This document shows, piece by piece, positions 47,369-56,610 of a stretch of 64,000 nt of DNA. Below the pieces are notes generated by a model, which had not been told where the DNA came from, did not search any database, and worked only from the letters and a program-made list of their open reading frames with translations. Position 1 is the first letter of the stretch. Each line of letters starts with the position of its first letter. A program made the position numbers and the translations under genes. Source of the DNA: Parasponia andersonii (lineage: Eukaryota > Streptophyta > Magnoliopsida > Rosales > Cannabaceae); assembly GCA_002914805.1 (NCBI GenBank), contig JXTB01000498.1:249159-313158 (forward strand), read 5' to 3'.

Positions 47369-50300
47369 AAAATCTACTATCACGGTGGGTGTACAGACAT
47401 GCCATGATAACTGATTACTATCACAGCGCTTAATAAGCACCGTGACAAACGGAGGCAATACCACGATGTCTTTTAGGCACCGTGGTATCCCATCTTTAAC
47501 GGTGCCCAAAGTATTTAACTTTCACGGTGCCCTTAAGGTGTCATTGTATTTAACTTTCACGGCGCCCATAAGGTGCCGTGATACACTTTTCTTGGCGCCC
47601 ATATGGTGCCGTGATACACTTTTCTCGGCGCACATATGGGCCGAGCTAGGGGCCCAATAGAAAGGACCCCAAAACGAGCCCAGCAGACAACTCGCTCCTC
47701 CTATCCTCTTCACTTCCAGCCGTGGGCAAGTCTCCCCCTTCACCATTTTCACCATTTTTTCCAGCAAACAAGGTACATTTAAGCTTTTAAACTCGTTTTT
47801 ATCACTAAAATTAGATTACCCATTGTCTTAACCATGATTTTGACCAATTATTTTGTAGAAATTTTATGTTTTAGGTTTTATTTGAAAGAGTTTATATCTG
47901 GAATCCTAATTTATCAAATGTGAATATCTTGAGCATGCATTGATAATTTTTACTCTTGTAATGCTGAGTTTGACTATTTATTTACTAGAAATCTTATTTT
48001 TGGGTATGTTTTGCTATTTAAGTGCAAATTAATCTGAATTTGTTATTATTTTGTTGCTATCTTTTTATTTATTTTAGGTGAAATATGAGTTCATTTAGTT
48101 GTAAAAAGTTTTAAATTAAAGGTGTGTTATATAAATTTATACTAATTTCATGTTTATTTACTAGAAATCATATATTAGGTTATGCTTTTTAATTTTCATC
48201 CTTAGTGTCAATTAATCCAAATTTATGCAATTTTAATTGAATATTGTGTAGTTTTTAAGAAATTTACATATTCAGTGTTTTTAATTGGGTGAAGTCATGT
48301 GAAGTTGATCATTAGTTATAAAAGTCTAAAATTGAGGTAGGCTCTCTCAATTTCTATAAATTTTATGTTAGATACGTAGTACTACTTAATTTGGACATAA
48401 TCAATTACAAAATGCCAGCTTCACCAATATTTTGAGGGCAAGTGCAAAATATATCTTCGAGAGACTCTATTATCCTTAAATGTGATGAATTGGACCGTTT
48501 TGCATTTTTCGTAATTTGTAGACCAATTAAACTATTTGGGAAATTTCCGTAGAGCATATATAAATTAGTTTTCATGTATTACTTTTTTTTACTATCAATA
48601 TTGGAAAAACGACTATGACCTATGAATTTACCATTTTATTCATTATGATCACATGCATTCGCATGTCTCACAAAAGGACTTCTCATATTTCCAAGAGACG
48701 ACGATATTATTTGAAAACTTGTAGTGGTGAGAAAGGAGATTAGTATCAAAAGATATTAGAGCTATGAAAAGTATGAAAAGTGGCACACATATATATCTTA
48801 CGTAAAAAGGAAAAAATAATTAATCAACCTGCAATTGGGTATTGTTGGTGTAGTTGGTCTCTTCTATGTCCTCTGTCGTGAAAAATATCCTCTTAGACTT
48901 CATATTGAGAATTTTGTCTCCATCCAAAGCTATATTATTCAGAATTCAGTTTGATAAAAAATTAGGAGATTGTTGATTTTAGAATGCCAAAAAAACGAAC
49001 CATATATATAGTAGCACATTAAGGTATGTTATCATCAAAATTCTCTATTTTCTTAGGGCATGAGAATATGATTAATTGACATGGAAACATTTTTTAAATC
49101 TAAGTAACACTAAATATATTCATTAGAGCTATCTCTATATATTAGGGCCGTGCCTATTATGTTATACATGAGGTAAGAAGTTTATTTTTTTTTATATATA
49201 TAGAACTTCATATATATACATGTATATATAGTTGGCAATTATATAATACAACACTTAATTCACATTGCATTTTGTACTTGTATGCATTTACACTATTTAG
49301 TGACCCAATATGGCTATCAAGCTAGGTATATGTTCATGGATCCTAGTGTAGTTGCTATACAAGGTGGTCCACTTGAGGATCGTGCTATAAATTTAGCAAC
49401 TCGGATGTTATCCATAAAGAATGAACATCAATTTCTAATTACACTTTGGAATCATGAGTAAGATTTTAAACTTAACAAATTGTCATATGATCAACTACTT
49501 CCTATGTGAAGCTAATTGTTACATTATTAATAATCTTTATCATCAATTTTATGAGTAGGGAACATTGGATGTTGCTTATCATTTATCCTCTCAAAGATTA
49601 TGCATGGTTTCTAGATCCTCTCGGCTTAGATCTCTGTGAGGAAATTGGTTTAACAATAATCGAGTAAGTTCTCTAATAGTTATTTTGTTATAGCTCAGTT
49701 TCTTATAGTATTTTTACTTATAGTTGCTATTGCTAATCTTTTATTATTATGTTTGAGCATTTCTAATTCAAAGTGCATTCAACATATATAATGTAGAAAA
49801 AGGGAAGAAAGGAAGACCAAATGGTCCGGTTTATAAGTTAATAAATGTACTAAACTTGAATTAATAACACTTGTTGGATAGAAGATTAATTAAAATTACT
49901 TATGTTTACTTTATGCTTATGTATAGTATCCAAGACAACCGACAAGTGTTGAGTGCAGATTCTACATATATAAATTTATGAGAGAAGTCATTGAACAAGC
50001 CAATGTTAAATCATTTATCACAATGGTATGTAACTATGTGTTTTATTAGTTCTCTTCCAATTTATAGTTTAATTGATCATTTTCTAACAAATAAGGTGTT
50101 TGAATTTGTAGTTTAATAGACAAAATTTCTATACAAAGGATGATATCAACGGACTTCTTAAAGAATGGGTCGAAGAACTAATACAATTTCTCATTTGAGG
50201 TTCTTAATATTTGTTTATTTAAATTATATAGTCTTTGATGATCATGTTAGTTTGGCTTAGAAAACTAATGTATATATATATATATACTTAGTTTACATAG

Positions 50301-50621
50301 ACTATATGGATATGATTATGATCAAGTTATTATGTTAATTTAATATTAGTATGTAAATTTATATTTATACTCCATTTTATTTGAAATATTTGGTGTATGT
50401 AATAAATTTGGATTACATTTATAAAATTCTAAGGGATAGTATAGACAAATATATTACAAATATCTCCTAGAAATATGTACCACGGCGCTTATAAGGTACC
50501 GTGGAAGGTCCTTCATATCTAGATATCAAGAAGCCTCAGGCCTTGGCTACCATGGTGCTTATAAGGCACCCTAGAAGGTCTACCAAGATGCCTATAAAGT
50601 GCCTTGAAAGATCTTTTTAGT
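47369..50621 (+). mobile_element. CACTA element, 3.25 kb, carrying a ULP1-like protease
   Basis: Left end TACTAAAAAAATCT and right end (reverse complement) CACTAAAAAGATCT are flanked by the 3-bp duplication TAC (47366-47368 and 50622-50624). Subterminal repeats are palindromic: CACGGTGCC and GGCACCGTG words occur about a dozen times at 47380-47640 and again at 50478-50610. A short C-rich leader exon ends at a GT donor (AACAAG/GTACAT, about 47770), followed by a long AT-rich intron and the protease exons. No TNP2 transposase is present, so the element is non-autonomous for movement. Confidence 0.85.
49301..50198 (+). CDS. ULP1-like (C48) cysteine protease domain in a CACTA element
   Basis: Four exon-like blocks. 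49301-49457: QYGYQARYMFMDPSVVAIQG. 49559-49663: EEHWMLLIIYPLKDYAWFLD PLG in two parts, with the catalytic His (EHW) and Asp (FLDPLG). About 49927-50025: YPRQPTSVECRFYIYKFMRE, with the oxyanion Gln and catalytic Cys in the order seen in plant transposon ULP1 proteins (QPGSVECGYYV). 50112-50198: FNRQNFYTKDDINGLLKEWV to a TGA stop. All four catalytic positions are kept; the Gly after the catalytic Cys is Arg here. The reading phase between blocks two and three does not fit with the splice sites I chose, so that junction is either mis-read or broken. Known family role: SUMO-type isopeptidase; its use by the transposon is not established. Confidence 0.7.
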
Positions 50622-50867
50622 GTACCCGATGTGGGATTGCCTAGTGTCCTCGCTAAGGGGTCCACATTCAATAGCATGCATATAACCCCTATGGACGGGC
50701 TTCCAAGACCTACACAGCGATGGACTAGGTTGGCTCTGATATCAAATGAAATGCCACTAGATCTTACCCAAAAGTACTAGCTTAAAGATATTTTTGAGCT
50801 CATGGACCACCACTTAAATACCGGTGATCTTCCCAGAGCATACCCGATATGGGACTTAGGGCGTTAC
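50622..50867. repeat. LTR-like repeat, right part, internally repeated
   Basis: CCCGATGTGGGATTGCCTAG at 50627 and CCCGATATGGGACTTAGGG at 50844 are two copies of the same end; GGCTCTGATATCAAATGA at about 50728 resembles a tRNA-Met primer site complement. It looks like two tandem partial copies of one LTR family lying against the LTR part of the outer copia element. Confidence 0.55.
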
Positions 50868-51230
50868 ATGAATCTGATAGCCAAATCTACTATGATGCAA
50901 TCAAAGTTACACACTCAACCTCTCAACTAGAATTACATAAGAAATGTTACAGGGCTTTCTCTCTCAGTTTATCTCTGTTTTTCTCAAGACACAAACTGCT
51001 CAAAAACACCCAATAGTTTACGGTAACTATTCTTGGTATTTGCTTTCTTTTGTAACTCTCAGATTTGATTTGAAAGGTTGGCTCATACATATATATATAT
51101 ATATAAAACAACGCTAAAGCAACATAAAAAAACGTAACAACGTCTTCTTGACGATAGATACGTGCTTGAGTTAGTTCCTTGATGACTCTGTAGCTACAGT
51201 CCACATAACCACACCAATTAACTCCTAACA

Positions 51231-51952
51231 GAATTAACCGATCTAGACTAACTAATCAGGGACAATTAATTTTATCAAGTTCAAAAATAAAACTTTCTTC
51301 TCTACTAATTAGAAAGTAATTTTGGCTGCGGTCATTATGTTGACTGAATCTATTTAGCAATACCATCGGTTTGTTTTTAGAACTGGTCGTGCATTAATTG
51401 CTGCAGTCGCATCGAGTCATTGGGAGCCTTTGTATCATAGTTTTTCAGTCACCAAATTTTATCGAATGACAAATGGACCTTTATCATTATGTAGTTAGAA
51501 ATAGATACTTATAGCACAATTGACCAATAATTATAAAAGAATAGGGTACTACAGTAGCATATGGTGGTGTATATATGGATAAAAATTGAACTATAACCAA
51601 AATATATTTGTATATGTTTATAAATAACTATGGTGCCAAATATATCGGCATGAAAATCTCAAAGTCAAGAGATGAAAAAATAAATTATATAACAATTCAC
51701 CACAATAGTAAGAAACAGAATGTAAGAAAACCACAGCTCTCTCTCTCTCTTTTGTTTCAAATAGAATCAGAAAACAATTATAAAAAAACAAATATCGAAT
51801 ATGCAAATGGGAAAGAGCAATGAAAAAGAATGATGTTCTGAGTCAGGGATACTCGAGCATGAATAATAAGTATTTTTAGTAGCATTGTTAATTAAATAAA
51901 ATGGACAAAACAAAAAAGAAAAAGAAAAATTGAAAATAAGGATTACTACCGA
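51231..51952 (+). other. Spacer between ancestral cyclin copies D and E
   Basis: No gene. 51310-51760 is the direct counterpart, in the opposite orientation, of 17600-18060. In that copy the spacer follows directly after a cyclin last exon, which is how the two sides of the big insertion at 27906-51230 can be matched. Confidence 0.7.
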
Positions 51953-52380
51953 AAGCCTTGCGTTAAAATTGCTAATTCGTATGCTAGTTTTTTGTCATTA
52001 ATTTTTTTTTTCTTTTTATTCTTTCCTTATAATAATCTCAAGAAACAACATTAACTGGAAAACGACACTGAATACAAAAAAGACTGATATAAACTTAAGA
52101 AACGACACTAATAGAAAAACGACAACAGCGTAATAGAAGACAATGTCCCACTAAACGACATCAACTAAAGAAACGAAGATGATGTCCAGTAAAAACCTAC
52201 CGGTCACAACGAACAACTGCCTTCAAACAAAAAAACTACCCAAAGCAGAGTATATATTAAAGAAGAACAGAACAACATTTCCAGAACAATAATCCAGAGC
52301 TCCTTATACATTTTCTCATCCATTTTCTTACGTTTTCTTAGCAAACAAACGCTTCCTATTCTCCTTCTCTTGTGTACATT
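51953..52380 (+). promoter_or_regulatory. Promoter and 5' leader of cyclin copy E
   Basis: The AACGACA module (51953-52200) contains AAAGCCTTGCGTTAAAATTG, GAAACAACATTAACTGG, GAAACGACACTAATAGAAAA, CGACAACAGCGTAATAG and CTAAACGACATCAACTAAAG; AACGACA itself occurs four times. A TATATATTA box at 52251-52259 is 130 bp upstream of the ATG. The leader CTTACGTTTTCTTAGCAAAC is shared with copy D and with the detached promoter at 16.8 kb. Confidence 0.75.
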
Positions 52381-54423
52381 ATGGCCGAACAGCAATTGCA
52401 AGTAGCGGGTTATGATCCCTATAATCCATTTCCCTATACTGACTATGATCCCAGTCAGTACTTATGTGTCGAATCCTCCTTCATGGCCGCCGACCCCGAA
52501 GCTTATATCTCAAACAATCACTTGATGGAATTGCGTGAGAGGGCCATTATTGTTATCTTGAAAGTAATCCGTTTGTTTCGATGAACCCGTTACTTGAATT
52601 TCTCTGTTTGGTTGAGTAGAAAATTATGAAACCACATCGTGTATCTTTGTATATAAAGAATGCATACATTTTGATTCTTTATTCAGTTCTGTTCTTCTTT
52701 AGGTAAACTTTGTAGTAGTTCATATAATCTCTAGTTCTCGTGTTCAATTATTTTTTACTGATTTCCATTAAAGTTTAGGCCATTGCTCAATTATTTTGTT
52801 AAAGAAGGGCTATGAATACTTGCAAAAATCTGTAGTTCTCTTATTCAGGATAAAGTTATAGCATTGCTCTCTTTATTAAAGAAAGTACATTAATTTTGAA
52901 TCTTTTATTTTCTCCTATTTCCAATTGATTCTATACTTATCACAGTTTCACTACCTGCTTATTATTATTGCGGGCCAATAACAACTAACAAATACTGTTT
53001 GCTTTATTTTCTTGGCGAAAAACGGGCCATTTCTCTGATTTCTTGCATTTAGTATTGATTTGGTTATGTGCACTCTTTGATAAATTTCTTGGTTTCTTGC
53101 AGTACTCCAAGTGTGAAAACTTCGATCCTACCATACCGTATCTTGCTATGAATTACGTTGATCGCTTCCTTTCGAGGGAAAGAGTACCGGTATTAGTTGA
53201 ACACCATCTTTGAAACCTGTTGAGGCTTACAATTTTCAGTATCTTTGCCTGTTTTCCATATAATGTGTAATATTGCTTAACACCTCTTTTTCGCAGGAAG
53301 TAGTGGGAGCTACACCGCAACATGATCTGGAACTCCTCGCTCTTTGTTGCCTTACACTTGCTTGGCAGTTGAGGAACAATAATTTCGACGTCACGGAACT
53401 TCAGGTACATGTTCTGCCAAATTATGTTTCCATGCCTCTGTTTCATTCTTCACTTTTTCACTTCTTGTGATCGAGCAGGACGCACAACCAGATCTTATTT
53501 TTGTTGCTTCATGGCAATTAAAAGCCGTTAGGAATCACATTATCGAAAAACTGAAATCGTGTATGCATGCTGTCACACCCTTATGCTATCTTCCCCACTT
53601 TGAACCTCTAATGGACCCAACCTGCGCCTTGCATCGCAAACCTATCAGTGAGCTCATTATACAATCAATTCAGGGTAATGAGAATTGCAATTTGTTTTTT
53701 TTTTTTTAATTACAATTTCTTTATTATTCCCATTCTGCCCCCTTATTTTCCTACAGTAATCAGTACATACCTTATTTCTTCATGCAGATCCTCAGTTCAC
53801 AAAATACAAGCCTTCGCTTATAGCAGCATCGACTATTGCGGCGGCTTCTTCTAAACTGTATCCCGAGAGAGACCATCACAACTTTTTTCTTCTACTAGTT
53901 GAGTCTGAAATACTCCAGGTGAAGCTAACAGAAAACGAGTCTTATTATCGATGATATTGCTCGTGAATCAATTTATACGGAGTTAATGAGTTTCTTTTGT
54001 ATATATTGGCATGTTTTTTGCTTCTAGCAGTCAGAAGATCATCCCGCATTTATGGAAGTCGCGGAACTAGTGGGTAAATTAATTCCTGAAACTGGTCTGA
54101 CAGAATCTAGACAAGAAAAAACAGAAGGAGAACCGTCGAATGCCGGCTCAAGTTCGGAGAGACCAGCCGATCATAATGGGAAGGAGGAAGCGTTGGAGAC
54201 AGTACAAAAGATGGCAGAAGATAGCCAGGGTAGGCGGTTGGACTTCCCACTTAAATGGGGACGAAGAGTGGCCAATGCGGAAAATTTTGTCCTCTTTAAA
54301 AATTTTCAGCTAAGGCCAGCTCAAGAGCAACTAGACAGTGACCTCTTGCCAGAGCAAGAAGTGGTTCCTGATCATTCTGTGCAAGGAGACCCCGAACCTG
54401 ATAAAGTGGTTCCTCACACGTAA
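52381..54423 (+). CDS. Cyclin-like copy E, divergent D-type cyclin, six exons, 366 residues
   Basis: Exons 52381-52563, 53103-53189, 53297-53404, 53479-53674, 53788-53918 and 54028-54423 join in frame with GT-AG introns throughout. The cyclin box spans exons 1-4: LRERAIIVILK, NFDPTIPYLAMNYVDRFLSR (closest to the hallmark), HDLELLALCCLTLAWQLRNN and NHIIEKLKSCMHAVTPLCYL. Exon 5 (KYKPSLIAASTIAAASS) fits the second cyclin fold. Residues 27-31 are YLCVE, one change from the Rb-binding LxCxE. The Lys and Glu that bind the CDK in canonical cyclins are Gln and Arg here. The tail keeps LDFPLKWGRRVANAENFVLF. The last acceptor is a TAGCAG tandem, allowing one Gln more or less. Nearest known type is probably CYCD6-like; function (CDK activation) is doubtful. 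Confidence 0.8.
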
Positions 54424-54635
54424 GAATGTCACAACTCCAAATTAAAAGTGCAGTATATAAGGGGTCACAAGCTGCAAAATTTGATAGTATTCGTCCATAT
54501 TAAGTTTTGGTTGAAGCAGTGAATTCTCTTTCTTTCTTTCTATCTTTTTTTTTTTTTTTTTTTTTGAGGTACTAAGGAATGAAACTTTATGGCTACAGGC
54601 CTAATATACACCATATGTTAAGTATGAATCCATTG

Positions 54636-54641
54636 AATAAA
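54636..54641 (+). terminator. Poly(A) signal for cyclin copy E
   Basis: AATAAA, 213 bp after the stop codon and preceded by a T23 tract at about 54546-54565 and TA-rich sequence. Typical placement for a plant 3' UTR. Confidence 0.55.
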
Positions 54642-54775
54642 AGAAATTAGGATTATTACTAATCACGTTAGTATTTGTTTTTCCCTCTTTTGAGGGTAAT
54701 AAGTTTCTAATGTCTCTATTATGGAAGAAGTGTCCTCCAACCATACAGGTTCATCATCTATATCCTAAGGTCTGA

Positions 54776-55689
54776 GGATTACTAACGTTAAAATGGCTAA
54801 TTTCTATGCTACTTTTTTTTTATCAGTTTTTGTTTGAATCTTTCCTATAATATTCTCTAGAAACAACATTAACAAAATCGACACTGGATTTCAAAGAGGA
54901 CCACTATTTACAAAACGACAGTTACCTTTAATAAATTGTAAATAATGGTACCAACTTAAGAAACGACACTAATAGAAAAAACGACAACAACTTCTTTATG
55001 GCCGAGAACCCCAAAACAGAGTCCGTTTTCTTTCCCCTTTTTATTTTTGAGTAAGAGTCCTATTTCCTTACATGCTTGTATGCGTTGCTTACATATATAT
55101 ATATTTAGATGAGAGCCATGCGATCAGGCTTGCGATAGAAATAAACTCAGACAAAGTGAGAGCAGAGTACTGAGAGAGGGTGAGAGTGAAAGAAGAGAAT
55201 TATTTAGCTTTGTGTGTGCATAATTCAGCGGTTGTTTCCCCTCTTGTATTGCTTCTATTTGGTGAGGCTCGAACTTCTAGTTTGATGTTAATTATTTTTA
55301 TAATTTAGGGTTTGATAATTCATTGTCGAAATCCACCTTTTGGTGAAGAATTATTACCGAGTGTATACTTCTATTTATTTTTCTTTTCCCTAGAGAGAAG
55401 AACCGGTGTAACCCATTATTTTATAGCGGAAAAGTTTGTGCCCCTTTGGTTTTTTTTCATTGGAGTTGGAAAATTTTGTGACTTGATTTTTAGACGCTTT
55501 ATTTAATTATTGTGAATATTGATTGATTGTCGCAAGCCTATTGAATTGCAAAAAGAGGAAAAAATTGAATTCCTGTCATATTTTGTGCTATGAATTAGTT
55601 TTTTGTTTGTAACTTTTTCCCATCATGGTGTTGTGTTCTGATTTACTTACGAATCTTCAAAGTAATTCGTCCTTGATGAACTCGTCCTA
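54776..55689 (+). pseudogene. 5' part of a second gene 2 copy (promoter, leader exon, intron)
   Basis: The promoter module (54776-55005) contains TCTCTAGAAACAACATTAAC and GAAACGACACTAATAGAAAA. It is followed by a TATA-rich stretch (about 55100), AGAGCCATGCGATC, the leader exon (GAGAATTATTTAGCTTTGTG, AATTCAGCGGTTG) and an intron opening at about 55261 (TTTG/GTGAGG). All of it matches 15520-16630 on the minus strand. The match ends at TGATGAACTCGT (55685), exactly where a copia LTR begins, so the coding exon has been cut off. What remains cannot encode the protein. Confidence 0.75.
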
Positions 55690-56368
55690 TACTGGTCTAA
55701 TATGTGACTGATGGGGTTACAGTGGGTGTCAGTGTATTAAGTTAAACTAATAAAGTTGTGGTTCATAACTCAATTCATATACGTACGCTCTTTGTCCTTT
55801 GCTCCATCACTGAGTGAGAAACCCTTTAAGCAACTCTAAGTAGATTTAATTGTCAAAGTTAACCCTCAATCTTACAAGTGCTAATGCTTCCGTGATCAAG
55901 TTTTCAAGCTCTCTTAACTATGAATTCAGGTTAGCTTCATATTTCTCAAAAACTCTTTCCTAATAATTTGACATAAACATTTCTAAGATTGTTTTAGGTT
56001 TATTCAGTCCATATTTATATCTGACAAGTGGTATTAGAGTAGGATTCATGTTAAATTATTAGGATTAATCATGCATATCTCTTGTATGAGTATCTTTCCC
56101 TTTCTTGTTATCTAGGTTTTAGATATAACAGGTATGATGGACAGTATTTACATTATTTTGCTGAGAAATAAGGTGTTTTGAGGGTTAGGGTTTGGTAATA
56201 TGTGGTTGTTTTGAAGAATTAGAGTTTGATTTTATGTTTCAGGTTACGTTTTGGGTAGAATTTGGTCAATTTTGACTCAATTCGTGGGGTTCCAACCCAT
56301 AATTTGACCTATTAAAACTTCAAAACAACCTATACTTTATCCGTTGAAAACTCTATTCGTTTTAAGAA

Positions 56369-56610
56369 TTGACAAATGTGCCACTACCAGATTCGGTTAA
56401 TCGAATTGAAGAGACCAGTCGACCACTCCAGGCGATCGAATCAGGCATTTGGTCTCTGCTAGATTTGGTCGACCGGAAAGTATATGGCGGTCAACTAGCC
56501 CTCGACCAAATCAACAATTTAGTCTCAGTTGATTTCAGTCGACTGAAGCAATTGACCTATTAGGCCAGCGGATGACTGACCTCCTCAATTGGTCAATCGC
56601 TCCCTCGTGC
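56369..56610. repeat. GGTCGACC-rich segment in the copia leader, copy 1
   Basis: Within about 240 bp, words such as AGTCGACCAC, GGTCGACCGG, CCTCGACCAA, AGTCGACTGA and GCGATCGAAT recur on both strands, each centred on the palindrome GTCGAC or GATCG. GC content is clearly higher than in the surrounding element. Confidence 0.75.

Larger units (their letters stand above)
27906..51230 (-). mobile_element. Fossil outer Ty1/copia element, filled with later insertions
   Basis: Minus-strand element bounded by LTR parts: 27906-28076 (starting TGTCAGGAATCAACCC) and about 50868-51230 (ending AACTCCTAACA). The two share the block ATAGCCAAATCTACTATGAT (one copy reads TTAGCCAAATCCACTATGAT). Parts on the minus strand: protease and gag-pre-integrase at about 40200-40815 (LWHNRLDHMSMKGLLELGK); integrase at about 39745-40113 (FIDDSSKKVWVYFLKNKSD, LRTDNDLEFCNKEF); RT at about 35200-35800 and 38935-39050; RNase H at about 34624-35163 (ANKFHWQAMKWLFRYLKG, ending NPADMLTK). 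Later elements occupy 28077-34623, 35801-38932 and 40816-50867. The coding parts are broken in many places; it is the oldest layer of the stack. Confidence 0.75.

Noticed and set aside
47442-47767. Overlapping frames on both strands at the left end of the ULP1-bearing CACTA
   Set aside because: They are translations of the palindromic subterminal repeats (GGCACCGTG type); open on both strands because of repeat composition, not coding.
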